DNA of 64,000 nt from Hermodice carunculata. Taxonomy: Eukaryota; Annelida; Polychaeta; Eunicida; Amphinomidae. Position numbers and translations under genes: made by a program. The notes under the pieces were generated by a model. It was not told where the DNA came from, searched no databases, and worked only from the letters and a program-made list of their open reading frames with translations. Position 1 is the first letter of the stretch; each line of letters starts with the position of its first letter. The stretch is taken from assembly GCA_964020975.1 (NCBI GenBank), contig OZ026615.1, positions 30,153,722 through 30,217,721 on the forward strand, in the 5' to 3' direction. This document shows positions 1-11,886 of the stretch, piece after piece.

Positions 1-1402
1 GGGGGGGGGTTTGGACAAATCTTAAAAAATCTTCTTCTCCGAAACTCCTTCCCAATTGCTTTGATATCACACAGGAAGACACCTAGGGACTCCTTGTTGT
101 TAAATTGTTCACCAGGTGTCGCTGCGGTTTTTTTTCTAATTTTTTATGGATTTTTGTGTGTTATAGCTATATTCGACTTCTTCTCCAGAACCGTCACTCA
201 GATTAAGCTTACACGTGGTGGATATGTTCCTTATGGAAGGGCCAAAGAAAGTTGTACACTATGTGGGAATGCTGCGGATTCCTGATTTTTAATGATTTTT
301 TCAATTCGGCTCCTTTGCGGTAAATGTACCTTTCCTATTGATTACCATGTAAGTCAATGGGCATTCTAATGCTAATTTACATTTTCAAGTTCTTCTCCAA
401 AACCGTCATCCAGATTTACTTCAAACTTGATGGCAATGTACCTTGGGTGGGTGTCTACCAGGTTTGTTCCAATGGTCATGTTCCAATGAATTTTGGATTT
501 TTTAATGATTTTTTTTCAAAAATCTCTACAAAAGTTTTAATAGGAAAGTTTAGCATGGGAATTTCTTGTAATGGTCATAACTTTAATAATATTGACCAGA
601 TTTACTTCAAACTTGGTGCTGATGTGCCTTGGGTGGATCTGTACCAAATTTGTTCAAATGGTCACGCTCTGTTGATTTTTGGATTATTATGATTTTTTTT
701 GTTATTTTTTGGGGCAAACCTTCAAAATTCTTCTCCTCTGAAACTGCTCACCCAATTGCTTTGATATCGTACATAGACACTCCCGGGGACACCTAGTTCC
801 CAATTTGTTCACCAGGTGGCACTGCAATTTTTTATGAATTTTTTGTATGCTTTTGCTATTTTTCACTTGTTCTCAGAACCGTCCCTCAGATTAAGCTGAA
901 ATGTGATGCATATGTTGTTGTGGAAGGGTCAAACAGTTGTTTACTAGGTGGCACTGCATTGGATTCCTGATTTTTAAGGATTTTCAATTCAGGTACTTAT
1001 CGTTCAATGCAGCTTTCCTATTGATTACTATGTAAGTCAATGGGCATTCTAATGCTAATTCACAGGACAACTGACACAAAATTTACTGTTTACTTGATAA
1101 ATTGAGATCTGTTTTGAGTTAGCTACACATGTTAATTATTCTGTATGAAGGTCATGCTGAGACAGTACATGAATGACCTTGACCTCGTTTGTGGGGTCAC
1201 AGTGCAACATACATGAATTTTACTCTTCATTATAAATTGAGAACTACTTGAACGTTGATGTTGCATATGTAAGTGTTCTTCTATAAAGGTCAGACTTACT
1301 CAGAACATGGTGCCCTTGATCCTTTCCCAAGTTCATAGAGCTGCAAGTGTGATAAATGTCAAGATCAGCTGAGGCACAGGCTGTTCACACAGCCCTCTTG
1401 TT
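1..1402 (+). mobile_element. Family A hairpin-ended repeat, forward, left-truncated by window
   Basis: About four degenerate core units with CCTTGGGTGGGT and GTTCAAATGGTCA words, then AGGTCA-rich units, ending in the hairpin GGCTGTTCACACAGCC and CTCTTGTT near 1402. The same sequence runs in reverse at 23516-24780. No protein: short open frames here are repeat translations. Confidence 0.7.
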
Positions 1403-1800
1403 TTTGTCTGTTGTGGCGGTGGACATAGATCCTTTGGATCACTGTGCACTTGTTATTCATTCATTTATTTAATTATGACTTGATGGTATTCTTTAGCTCA
1501 GTTGACTTATAGCATGGTTAGTTAACTGTCTGTCATTGTCATCTATTCACATTTCACATTTTCAACTTCTCCAAATCTATTGCCCAGATCCTCTTTAAAC
1601 ATGATGAGCTTCAATCTTGGGTGGGTCATGACTAAGTTTGTTCAAGTAGTCACTCTTTTTATCTTTTTCATTTTTTTTTTTTTTCATTTTTTGGTAAAAT
1701 CTTAACAAATTTTCTCCAATACCACTTGGCCAATCGCTTTGAAATTGCATACGGACACTTCTGGGGAAGACCTTAGACCTAGACCTTAATTTAATCTCGA
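1403..1800 (+). repeat. Eroded family A fragments
   Basis: Partial core units (TTCAACTTCTCCAAATC, CTTGGGTGGGTCATG) with a T-rich tract near 1670-1685. No gene seen. Confidence 0.5.
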
Positions 1801-1835
1801 TGTGGCACTGTGATTTTTACGGGTTGGCCCCATGG

Positions 1836-2165
1836 GGGGGGGGGGGGGGGGGGGCAACCCTTTTTGTTTTGTGGGTTGTCCGTCCGTCAGTCTGGATGTG
1901 CACATTCTCGTTACTGCAGTATCTACAGAATGCCTCCATGTATTTTGCTCAAATCTGGCTATATGCTTATCTTATGTGGCAAGATGAAGTGATTAGATTT
2001 TGGTATCACCATGACCTAATTTGAGCAAATGGCAGGCTAATTATATGCTCATTAGGACACGTTACTGCAATATCTCCAGAATACTCCAATATATTTTGCT
2101 CAAATTTGGCAGTATGCTTATCTGGCATGCCGAGATGAACTGATTAGATTTTGGCAGCATTTTTT
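1836..2165 (+). repeat. Family D tandem units, forward
   Basis: A G-run (about 1836-1854) followed by GGGTTGTCCGTCCGTC and two copies of a ~150 bp unit with TATTTTGCTCAAATTTGGC and GATTAGATTTTGG. The same units run in reverse at 21850-22800. Confidence 0.65.
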
Positions 2166-2229
2166 CCTGGTGGACCCTTAAGTCAATGTTTAGTCTTTCT
2201 TTAGACCCTTTCTTAGTTGATTGTTATAA

Positions 2230-2640
2230 AACAAAATAGCTAATGAATATTATGAAAATAAATGAGGGGGCAATTATAGTGTTGAGCTAGAACAAGCCAG
2301 GCTGCGAAGCCGTCCTGGAGAGGAGTGAAGAAAGGGTCTTTTAAATTCTGCAGGGTTCCAGTTGCATCTGTTCAGTGGCGCTGCGGTGCCGGTCAAAAAA
2401 CACACCAGACTACAGCCACCCAAAACACTCTGGTACACTTTGATAACAGGTGTTGCAACAGGTTTATGGCCTGGCAGCAGTGTCGGAGGACCATGAACTG
2501 CTCTGGCAGCTGTGGTACAGAAGTCTGGGCAATATCCAACAAATCTCTTTCTCCAGAAACAGAAAGGCAATTGCTCTGAAATTGCAAAGGGGCTCATCTG
2601 GGGACCCCTAGACCTTTTTTTTTCAACAGGTGGTGCTTTT
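2230..2640. other. GC-richer island of unknown origin inside repeats
   Basis: This block has none of the surrounding repeat words and is less AT-rich. On the - strand 2274-2705 is open for 143 codons, and the + strand is also open for 84 codons over much of it. I recognise no protein family. It could be the relic of an unidentified element or of an exon; no splice or start evidence decides it. Confidence 0.3.
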
Positions 2641-3280
2641 ATTCTTTTTTTGTCTCTTTGTAAGAATTTGTGTGGCTTTTTGCTTTTCTTGACTTGTTCT
2701 CCCAAACTGTAAATTGAATCCTTTTAAGATTTATTGGAAATGTCCACGGACATTGTCTCCACCAAATGTGTTCACTACATAGTGGTTCCGTTAGTTTCTG
2801 ATTTTTAATCAATTGTGAAAAATTGTTAAGGGGATATGTACATGTCAGCAACACTTATGATGGTCTTAAACAAAGGTGACCTTCATATCATTCTGAACTC
2901 CACAGGATCACTTCAGTCAGCATGCAAGGTCAGCTGAGCACAGGACTGTCACAGTTCTCTTGTTTTTATTTTCAACTTCTGTAAAACTGTCCCAACTGTC
3001 ACTCAGATTGTTCTGAAACTTTGTGGAAATGTACCTTGTGGAAGGGTCAAACAAAGTTGTTCAACAAATATGGTAGATTTGACAAAGCAAGGGTATGGAC
3101 TGCAAGGGGCTGTGCAAACCAGTTTCATTTCTTGTGAAACTATTCAGGCACAAAAACAGTTTTCCCCTGATACTGGGTTTACCACATGATGTGAGAATCT
3201 TCTCGTGTAGGATATTGTGTAAACAAAGGTCTTTGCCAAAATTGGTGGTATTGGAAAGGCATGATGTCACAGAATGAACA
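2640..3280 (+). repeat. Eroded family A material
   Basis: Recognisable words include CTTGTGGAAGGGTCAAACAAA and GCACAGGACTGTCACAGTTC followed by TCTTGTTTTTATTTTCAACTT, i.e. a family A hairpin end followed by core units. 3060-3280 is otherwise unremarkable. Confidence 0.5.
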
Positions 3281-3289
3281 AGGTATTAG

Positions 3290-4880
3290 TTCATTATACA
3301 CCCCGCAAGGATGGGTATACTGGTTTCACCATGTCTGTCTGTGGAAAACCGTTGTCCATGCTATAACTCCTTTATTATTTCATAGATCTCCTCCAACTTT
3401 TTATTACTGTTGTTGATCACTTGAGGTTGTGTCATAAAACAACATTGACTTTGAGATTTATAGGTCAAGGTCACAGTGGCCATTTGTCGGTAGACATATT
3501 CTTGTGTGAACCCTTGTCTGGACCATAACTCTTTCATTAATTATCACATCTTCTTCAAACTTTGTATGCTTATTCTCCTTGACTACATGGTGTGCCAGGA
3601 GGCAACTGTGACCTTAAGCTATGTAGGTCAAGGTCACAGTGGCCATTTGTTGGTAGCCTGCAACTTTACCTGATTAGTGCTTTTTACAAAAGGGTATGTC
3701 ATTGTGCGGCTGGGTACACTGGTTTCACCATTCACCAGCCACATCAAACTGCCAATGCGGTGGTCTCCTAGCAAGGACAAATTAATATCTGAGTGGGGGG
3801 GGGGTCCAGTCTTGTCAGCGACTACTGTTTTAGTTTGTCCACGTGTACTAGAAGACAGGTGATATCTGGATGTGTGGGTTACATGTGATCATGGAATATT
3901 TGTGTTTCCTGGGTGCAAGAAAGAAATATTCCATTTTGTGTCATTAGAAGTTCTATAATGGACCTGCTCCCCTCCCTGCTTGTATGAGGAAGACAAGTTG
4001 GTTTCTTTCACAAACTGCTTGGATAATTGTTTCGGGATCACATAGGAACACTTCTGGGGTCCCCAACATGTTAATATGTTTAAGGGGTAGAGCTGTGATT
4101 ATGTCCCCTTCCTATCAGAGGAGGAGCATATAGTAATCGCTTTTTCTGTCTGTCCATCCCCTTTTCGTGTCCGTGCTATAATACACTTGTCCTTCAACTT
4201 AGATCAATGAAACTTCACACAGAGGTGCATCTGGACATAAGGTTGTGTCATATACTAAAAGTAGGTCGTTAGGTCAAGTATCTGGGTCACAGTGACATAT
4301 TCTTGTAAAATCATGTCCAGGCTATAATTCCTTTACTATTTAACTTAGTGTTATGAAACTTCACAGACACACATATCTTGACCTTAAAGTGTGTCATGAA
4401 ACAAAAGTAGGTCACTAGGTCAATTATCTGGGTCACAGTTTCATACCCTTGTAAAGACGTGTCCACAGCTATTATCCTTTACTATTTCACTAAGTTTCAT
4501 GAAAATTGATGCACACATATATCTTGACCTAAAGGTGTGTCATGAAACAAAAGTAGGTCACTAAATCAAGTATCTGGGTTTCTGCTATTCGTGTTCGGGC
4601 TATAATTCGCTTGTACTTCATCTTAAAGTAATGAAACTTTACACATAGGTGCATCTGGACATAAGGGTGTGTCATGTACCAAAAATAGGTCACTAGGTCA
4701 CGTATCTGGGTTGCAGTGACATATTCTTGTAAAACCGTTTCCAGGCTATAATTTCTTTACTACAGTGTACTTAACTTAGTTTCATGAAACTTCACACACA
4801 CATATATCTTGACCTTAAGTAGTGTCATGAAGCAAAAGTGGGTCACTAAGTCAAGTGTCTGGGTCATGGTGATAGCCTAT
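3290..4880 (+). repeat. Family E tandem array with AGGTCA units
   Basis: Two sub-blocks. 3300-3660 has two units with GCTATAACTCCTTTATTATTT and AGGTCAAGGTCACAGTGGCC. 4130-4880 has about five units, 134-154 bp apart, each with GTGTCATGAAACAAAAGTAG and GGTCACTAGGTCAAGTATC. A G-run sits at about 3795-3804. No gene in 3660-4130. Confidence 0.7.
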
Positions 4881-4959
4881 TTTTACTGACTAGTCATTCC
4901 AAAATGAGACCTGTGATTAGCAAGGTTATAACTGAGGTGAGGGGGGCATGGATCCAGCA

Positions 4960-5390
4960 GTCTCTGATTGTGTTTTAATTACTTTCTATATTTTTTTTTA
5001 ATTTTTGTATATTACAGCTATTTTCGTCTTCTTCTCCAAAGCCACAAATTAGATTATAATGAAACTTGTTGGAAATGTACCTTGTAGAAGGGTCAAATAA
5101 AATTGGTAACTAGGTGCTGAAAATGTGGAACCCAATTTTAACAGGTTTTTTTTTTTTTTTTTTTTTGTAAATTGAGTACTTGGTTGCTACATACATTCCT
5201 ACTGATTACTATGCAAGTCAATATGGACTGCAATGGTAATTTACATTTTTTTACTTCTCCAAAACTGCAAGATTCACTTCAAACTTGATGGGAATGTTTT
5301 TAGGTGGGTCTCTATTGAGGTTATTCAAATGGTCACACTCCTGTGAATTTTTTGTATTTCTTCTTTTTTTTGGGGGGGGGGGGGGGGGCA
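4960..5390 (+). repeat. Family A fragment with T- and G-runs
   Basis: Core words CTTGTAGAAGGGTCAAATAA and GGTGGGTCTCTATTGAGG; T-run about 5145-5166 and G-run about 5371-5388. No gene. Confidence 0.5.
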
Positions 5391-5589
5391 AATAGTCCGC
5401 TCTCCCAATACAGCAGTCATAACAGAAACACTCAAAAGTATGTAGCTTACCTGGCAACCAATACATCTGTGCTTTTGATATTTTGTATACAATTTGTACT
5501 GCCAGGATAATTGTGTCAAGGTTAACAAATGCATTCCCAACACACAACTAACTATAATTATTGTTAGAGTATTTAACAGTTTTTCCAAG

Positions 5590-6200
5590 AAAATAAAACT
5601 GATATTTATGAATGACCTTGATACCTTGAAAATCAGGTCAAGGTGACCCACATACAATCAAAACCTGGGTTTCACCTAGATTTAAAATCCTGCCAAATTT
5701 CATTAAGTTTTGTTAATTTCTTCAAAGTTTATTTCATGGAAATTAAATTAAAAGGAGTGACCTTGAAATTGGGTCAAGGTGACCCAAATAAAATCCATGC
5801 TTCATAAATCTTTCCAAGATACAATGTACATAATCCTACCAAGTTGCATAAATGTTTAATGAACTTCTTGGGAGTTTTATTGCACAGAAACAGCATTAAA
5901 ATAAGCGACCGTGTGACCATAAAAATTACATCAAGGTGAACCAAATACAATCCAAGCCAAGGTCTTGCCTATATACATTATCCTGGTATGTTTCATTTAG
6001 TTCATCAAGTTTTTTGTTTTTTTTTCAGAGTTATTGCACAGAAATGAAATTCACATAAGTGCATCCCTGTGACCTTGAGAATTAGGTCAAAGTAACCCAT
6101 ATTATACGATCATAACCTAGGTTTCAGCTAGATACAGTCATACTCATTAGTTTAATAAACATTTGTTGAGCTCTTCAGCAGTCATTACACAGAAACCAAC
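5590..6200 (+). repeat. Family F tandem array, about four 145-155 bp units
   Basis: Units share GTGACCTTGAAATTGGGTCA, AGGTGACCCAAAT and GTTATTGCACAGAAA. Spacing of the GACCTTGA words is about 145-160 bp. This unit type is common in bivalve genomes (general knowledge). Confidence 0.65.
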
Positions 6201-6489
6201 AGCATTAAAAACAGGAAGAGGAGGCAGCAGAAGCAACAGCAAAAGAGGAGGAAGAAGTGGGCACTAAAACTATGTCTGCCCATGGTTGCACAGGAAGACA
6301 GAACTATTGCAGTTAATGAACAAATATTTTAATATATCAAAAGAAGAGCTGGAGAACATACCCCTTCATTTTCTTTTCTTTCTTTTTTTTCTTTTTTGTC
6401 ACTAATGCTTGAGAGGGATCATCATCAGAAAGTGGTGATCCATAATCAAAAGTTTCTATTTTTGTTATGTTTTTGTTTTCATTTGACAG

Positions 6490-6617
6490 GACAACGTCTG
6501 TGGCCTAATCCACCCCAATTTCTCAACACCATAGCAGATGGCATAAAAATACAACAACCTGGCAATTTAACATTCCCGATACTAGTTGATTTGATAGAGA
6601 AAGATGTGTTTTCCATT
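6490..6617 (+). CDS. Racemase-like exon 1 of 3 in window
   Basis: Acceptor ttgACAG before 6490; donor GTGAGT from 6618. It enters with two bases of a split codon and leaves in phase 0. It encodes QRLWPNPPQF, then the conserved N-T-I-A-D-G-I-K and the helix IEKDVFSI. The preceding exon (glycine-rich PLP phosphate loop) was not found in 1-6489. Confidence 0.87.
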
Positions 6618-9600
6618 GTGAGTACATAAAAAAAAATCCTTGCGTGCATTTATATATGATAGTCATCATTCCATCCATGCTTTTGGTCTTGTCATGTTTA
6701 CTGCATTGCAGAGGAATTTATGTTGCACATGCATACATGTACTTGTATCAGTATAAGTAAACTATCAGATCCAAAATGTTGGGAGAATATACATTTATTG
6801 AAGAAAAGGTGGTTTCCTGAACCTGAGATGCCTTGCTTCTCGGACTTTATTCCCTACTTACTGATGCAGTAAAGAATCTCTGAAACAAACCAAAGGAATT
6901 GTACATGTACAGTCCCTGAAAACTTGCATTTTAGAGTAATATTTTTATGGCAAGTGTAATATAATGGTGTTTCGATATAATATACTTTAAAAAAAAAAAA
7001 AAGATGACTATAAACCCTACCGGTACCATTGCATATTTTCATCATATATACCGAAAAACATTTAAGAAGTACACGTACATTATTCATTCTTCATCTGAAT
7101 CTATTTATGTATTTTGTATATATTTGAGTCAGTGTAACATTAAAAAAATATATATATATTAAATGGTGTTAAACAAATATAAATGTGCAAACAGAGTGCC
7201 TGTGTAGTATAAATTCATTGTTATGTGACATGAAAAATATGGTTACAGTGCATTCAGGGAGCTCACTATGTAGTTCTGGAAAGAATTATGGAAAACACTA
7301 CTCTTCACATTGAACTGATACAAGAATCTTTCTTTTGCAGAATGACCAGCAAATTATTGATGCAATGAAGTTTTCTTTCCAAAGAATGAAGGTAGGTTCG
7401 TTTTCCTCACCTAAGATGATATTAAGATTTTGCATATTTCACTTCAGCCATGTTACATGCAGAGGTACAATGTTATCCCTCCTTAAATAGCACCATAGGA
7501 ACTTACAAAATTAGACTTAAGTGAACCACAGTTGTAAATTATTAATATGTAGACTCCGTACAGGTAACAAAACATGCAATACTACCAAAACAAAGGCAAA
7601 GTGTTGGCTGCATGTTTTTGTCACTTTATTCATTTTTTTTTTTCTGAGTCATAAAAGTATGAAGGGGACATTCAATGCACAGTGGTACAAAGATGCATAT
7701 AATATGCCCAAACCTATGGGTGCCATGCTTATGAATAAATTTAACAAACATGCATATTAGTATTAGTGTTTCCCTGATCCTATCATACAGTGCTGCTACC
7801 TGGTGAGTAAATGTGGTTCCAGTCAGGCTCATAAGGTTCCACAATTCTGTTTAATTGTTGCACCTCAACTAGGTTTTGATTTTATATGTGGAACCACATT
7901 CACAAACCTTACTCTGTGACACTGAATGTTATTCAAGGTCATCCATATGTAATCATACCCAAGGCCCTGACCATAAAGTCCATTATCTTGTGCAATTTGA
8001 AAGTTGTAGCCTCAAGATTGTAGCTTGATCAGCTGCATGATTATAATTTTATTTTTTCTCAAAGCCAAAATTCACAGTTCCTGCAAGCTGTTGCTGCTGA
8101 AAATCTGTGTTGCACATTTGAATAATGAAAAAAAAAGCTTTGTATCAGTGTGTGAACATTTCTGATCAGCACTTAGTAAATTACACTGACAAATCGAAAC
8201 AGTAAATCTGGTAACAGCACCCTGAGATGATGAGGCCTATAGGGTATATGTTGTACTACATCTGGTGTGTTTGCCTTACATACTGTGAGTGCCTTCATAA
8301 GGTAGTATGCACCACTGAACATTTACAAAATATTCCAGTATGTGTTGAAAATACTTTTACATGTGCTTTCAAGACTTTGATATTGTTTCTGTTTTGGCAC
8401 CTTGGCACCACAGGCTATGATTGGCCAAGGTCAGAGGGCTTGCATAATGGTAGTAATTTCCACCGCAACTCACCATCACTGGGGTGGTATGACACATGTA
8501 TAACTCCTGTGTAAGTTCACACTGGAGGCTAACTTTACTTTAACCTTCTGAGCATCTGAAGCGCTAAGTGTAAGACTGATAATACCTGCAGCATACAATT
8601 ATCAGAAAAAAAAAAATCCATCCATTAAATATTTTTTTAACTCACCAAGGGTAAACAATATCTCCACATTGGTAAGATAAGTCAACAAATGCCCTATAAT
8701 GAATAACTAGCACATGGCCAACACCAGGTGATGTGCTGACAAATACATTTTATGTATCGGATGCATAACTTGAAATACTTGCACTCATTATCAGAATTAA
8801 AGTGGCATTGTATTTGCACATAAATGTACAATCAGTTTCCAAGAAGTCTGTTGTATCCTCCCAGGTTGGAAGAACATGCACATATGCTGATGACATACTT
8901 GACATTGTGCAGTAGTGTGACTTTATTGGTGCATGTTCATTACAGGCACTTAAAATTATTTTGCTTCACATGCCTATTTATTCAGCACAAATGAAGTCTC
9001 AAAAAGTCTGCAAGAGGGATCTATATAGGGCTTTGCCCTGTTTCCCAATTGTATCCTTACAGAAATAAAAATATGTTTAAACCAAGTCTCAAATCACTCC
9101 TGCACTTTTATTACGGTCCAAACCAAAATATCCATACAGACTTTTATTTTTGACTTGCCCATTTATTCTCAGTGTTTCTCCCATGTCTGAAGCTTATCCT
9201 GAATGGGCTATCATGCATGCATATTAAGGATAAGGTTTTAATTGTAATCTTTAATTTGGTTGTCACTCATTGGTTTCAAGAGGTAAACAAACCAATCAGA
9301 GGCCATGGTGCATTTAAGAAAATACTGACTCCTCCCACTTTCTGCTGATGTTGTTAATAACGGGAACGTCATTCTCAAAAATGTTGGTCTTGTTTTCAAA
9401 CGGGAACGTCATTCACAAAAATGTTGGTCTTGTTTTCAAACCTATTTCTCTGATAGAACTTTGATTTGGTGCATATTTGCCCTTTTTAGACACTGGAGAA
9501 AGAATATCTAGTATTGGAGGCCCATATGGGATAATGTTAGAATATCTAGTATGGGAGGCCCATATGGGATAATGTTGGGATCACTCGTTCTTGGATTTCC

Positions 9601-9986
9601 ATGTTTTCACTCCTCACAGCCTTGTGAAAACATGAAAATCCAACAACTTGTGATCCCGTTATCCTCAATGGGCCACCCATACTGATTCTCTTTGTCTGCT
9701 ATGAGTATATGCTACATTTTCCTGCCAGTTCACAGGAAATTTTCAAAGATTTTCAGCAACATTAGTCTCCTTAATTTGGCTTTTGAATGTCTGTACACAA
9801 GAAAAGAAACCAGGATTCAAGTACATTTACTTGTTTTTAATTTTATAGCTGGTGATCGAGCCAGCCTGTGCAGCAGGCGTAGCAGCAGTGATGTCATCCA
9901 AGATGAAGGAGATGGATCCGTCCCTACAGAACATCGGGGTCATTCTGTGTGGAGGAAATGTAGACATTGAAAAACTTCCTTGGTGA
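6490..9986 (+). CDS. Serine/aspartate racemase-like PLP enzyme, last three coding exons (partial)
   Basis: Joined from 6490-6617, 7341-7391 and 9849-9986; all junctions are AG/GT and keep frame. The product would be the C-terminal ~105 residues of a fold-type II PLP enzyme of the serine racemase/threonine dehydratase family. Seen: a TIADG-like stretch (N-T-I-A-D-G-I-K), then I-x-D-L-I-E-K-D-V-F, then the helix ending in RMK, then the motif EPACAAGVAAVMSSK, then GVILCGGNVD, ending in LPW and stop. In vertebrate serine racemase the same order is TIADGVK, LVDDIFTV, WERMK, EPTAGVGVAAVLS, SGGNVDL. The family racemises or dehydrates L-serine in the cytosol; in ark clams a close homologue is an aspartate racemase. 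The residues reported to separate the two activities lie in upstream exons that are not in this window, so I leave the symbol empty. No sign of decay. Confidence 0.88.
6618..7340 (+). other. Racemase gene intron
   Basis: AT-rich, with poly-A about 6989-7001 and a short (TA)n at 7148-7160. Nothing else recognised. Confidence 0.7.
7341..7391 (+). CDS. Racemase-like exon 2 of 3 in window (51 bp)
   Basis: Short exon of 17 codons, NDQQIIDAMKFSFQRMK, flanked by a pyrimidine-rich acceptor ttctttTGCAG and donor GTAGGT. It matches the family segment ending in WERMK just before the EP-x-A-x-x-G motif. Phase 0 on both sides, so it can be skipped without a frameshift. Confidence 0.85.
7392..9848 (+). 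other. Racemase gene intron with duplications and a hairpin
   Basis: Mostly unique sequence. 9361-9440 holds a ~39 bp direct duplication (CGGGAACGTCATTC and AAAATGTTGGTCTTG). 9495-9548 duplicates the left arm of the hairpin at 9549-9682. No exon recognised between. Confidence 0.65.
9549..9682. repeat. Long imperfect hairpin (about 60 bp arms)
   Basis: Left arm 9549-9610 starts GTATGGGAGGCCCATATGGG and ends CATGTTTTCAC; the reverse complement of 9624-9682 starts GTATGGGTGGCCCATT and ends CATGTTTTCAC. The loop is about 13 bp. The arms differ at several positions. Looks like a foldback MITE inside the racemase intron. Confidence 0.7.
9849..9986 (+). CDS. Racemase-like terminal coding exon
   Basis: Acceptor TATAG before 9849, phase 0. 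It encodes LVIEPACAAGVAAVMSSK, MKEMDPSLQNIGVILCGGN, VDIEKLPW and a TGA at 9984-9986. The EPxxAxGVAAV and GGNVD motifs are the family's C-terminal hallmarks. The protein stops soon after GGNVD, shorter than human serine racemase but close to many invertebrate homologues. Confidence 0.9.
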   Translation: MVIEPACAAGVAAVMSSKMKEMDPSLQNIGVILCGGNVDIEKLPW

Positions 9987-10340
9987 ATGGAACACCACAA
10001 AATTCCCAACTGTCCAGATATTTTAGCTAAGCTGACTGTTTAGTCAGCTGATTATATGATGGTCCTCCATCCGTATGTCAAGTATATCACATTTTTTCCC
10101 TCCAAAACTGTTGCCCATTTGAATCCATTTCAAACTTGTTGGGGATCCACCTTTGGTGAGTCTCTGCATTGTTTCTCCAAATGGTTATGTTCCAGTCACT
10201 TTTAGATTTGTTTGAAAGAAATATAAAAGACCATGTCCAACATAAATAGATCAATGAGATGAAAATGTAATAAAATGATGCATTTATTCCCAACTGCTTT
10301 TGCCTGCAAGTTGCCTTCTTCACAGGAACATCAATAAAGT
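9987..10340 (+). other. Probable 3' untranslated region of the racemase-like gene
   Basis: No coding signal after the stop. Two AATAAA hexamers on the + strand, at 10269-10274 and about 10333-10338, are candidate poly(A) signals. Part of 10085-10190 is an eroded family A repeat fragment, so the UTR may include repeat sequence. Inference only. Confidence 0.4.
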
Positions 10341-10700
10341 TACAATATATGCAGTTGTGTTTCATTGTCTTTCATAATCTATGCATTGTTGTACCAAGAG
10401 AATGGTCCATAACATGGCGATCCTTGTGTTATACCAGAGTATACAGAGGCCAGCTGGGCCAAGATTGGTCCAAAGCTGGTTGTCTGGGCTGGACCCATGG
10501 TCCAAAGCCCACATATAACTTAACGATTTTATATAAATGTGCCAAAACAGCTCCCTAAATAGCCAAAATTTAGAAATCTTTGCAATAAGGCCCAAACGTG
10601 AAGTCACACTTACCGTCCAAACTTACTGATCCTCGAATGGTTTCTATAATGTTTAAAACGAGGTCCCATGTTGTCTCTGGGAACTGGCCTAAAAGTAGTG

Positions 10701-10705
<5 letters not shown>

Positions 10706-10778
<73 letters not shown>
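10706..10778. repeat. (TA)n microsatellite
   Basis: Uninterrupted TA dinucleotides over about 72 bp. Open frames across it are artefacts. Confidence 0.98.
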
Positions 10779-10779
<1 letters not shown>

Positions 10780-10919
10780 GTGACATACTTCTACTATATA
10801 ATCTCATTGTGATGACGTTTAACAGTGAGTGTCTGTAGAGCTGCCTAATGTTAGAGCGTCGGGCAGTGGGTAATAAAAATAAAAGTGCTTAATCTCTTAT
10901 TATGAAGGTCCAGAGTCGT

Positions 10920-10948
10920 GGGGGGGGGGGGGGGGGGGGGGGGGGGGG
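10920..10948. repeat. Poly-G tract
   Basis: About 29 consecutive G, strong G-quadruplex potential; its length is likely unstable or uncertain in the assembly. Confidence 0.95.
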
Positions 10949-11039
10949 AGACCACCGCAAATGCAGTAGAAATAAATGTGGTCTTCTCTTGGAATTGGGT
11001 GAGTTATTTCAGCAACAACTTAAATTAGATTTGCACATG

Positions 11040-11150
11040 ATGATGGTGTTCAAAAGGTGACCTTGATATAATTCTGAAGGTCACTGGATCATTTCAGTCC
11101 ATGCAGCCATCACCAGCTAAGCACAGGACTTGCATAGCCCTCTTGTTAAC
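11040..11150 (+). repeat. Family A end fragment
   Basis: AGGTGACCTTGATATAATTC followed by a decayed hairpin and CCCTCTTGTTA. No gene in 10340-11886 was recognised apart from homopolymers at about 11586-11620 (C, A and G runs). Confidence 0.5.
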
Positions 11151-11886
11151 ATTAAAGCCTGATCATCAAAATGATGATAATGTGTACACTTTCAAACCCA
11201 AAGATGAAAAATCATATCAATCAAAACACAGTCTTTTACAGCAGGATGAGCTATGTTCTTGAAGTGTAAATTTTGTGAGTTGTCACTGACAGCCAAAATA
11301 AACTGGTAAAACAGGTGCATGGTTTTTTGTTTGTTTTTGTAATTGATTTTCATTGTGACTACAATTGTAACTTTATTAACTATAAGTCTTCTTCAGCAGT
11401 CACACGTAAAAAGTTTTGCCTGTTTTGACACAATAGACAACACATAACAGCCATCGTGAAGAGTTATCATACATCCTGGATTTTGTAAACATTTCAGCTT
11501 GAAACATCATCCCTTCTAACATAGTTTCTGAGAAGTAAAAATAACACACACCTTCCCCTGTTCTCCCCTCCCTCCACCACCACCGCCCCCCCCCCCAAAA
11601 AAAAAGAGAGGGGGGGGGGGGCTTGTGCTCAGCTGACCCCGAAATATTCACTCCAAAATTAATCACAACCTGAGCTGAGTTTTGGCTTCAGTTTTGACTT
11701 CAGTTGTAGTTCAAACTGAGCTAAGATGAGCAGAGCAAAGCTGAACTTGGACCTAATAGCAGGGCTTGCAATCATTTGCATGTCTTCTAGCCTGGGACAA
11801 ATCAAATTCCGATCAGGGCAATAAAGTGAGAATTGCAAAATACTAGCCATGTGAACAACCACAAATTTCAGTTTTTCTAAATGATA

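Noticed and set aside
1-6489. Upstream racemase exons (glycine-rich PLP loop, Lys-containing exon)
   Set aside because: Scanned by eye for the expected motifs; only repeat units and the unassigned island at 2230-2640 were found.
9827-10009. Antisense open frame over the racemase terminal exon
   Set aside because: Shadow of the real + strand exon; no domain.
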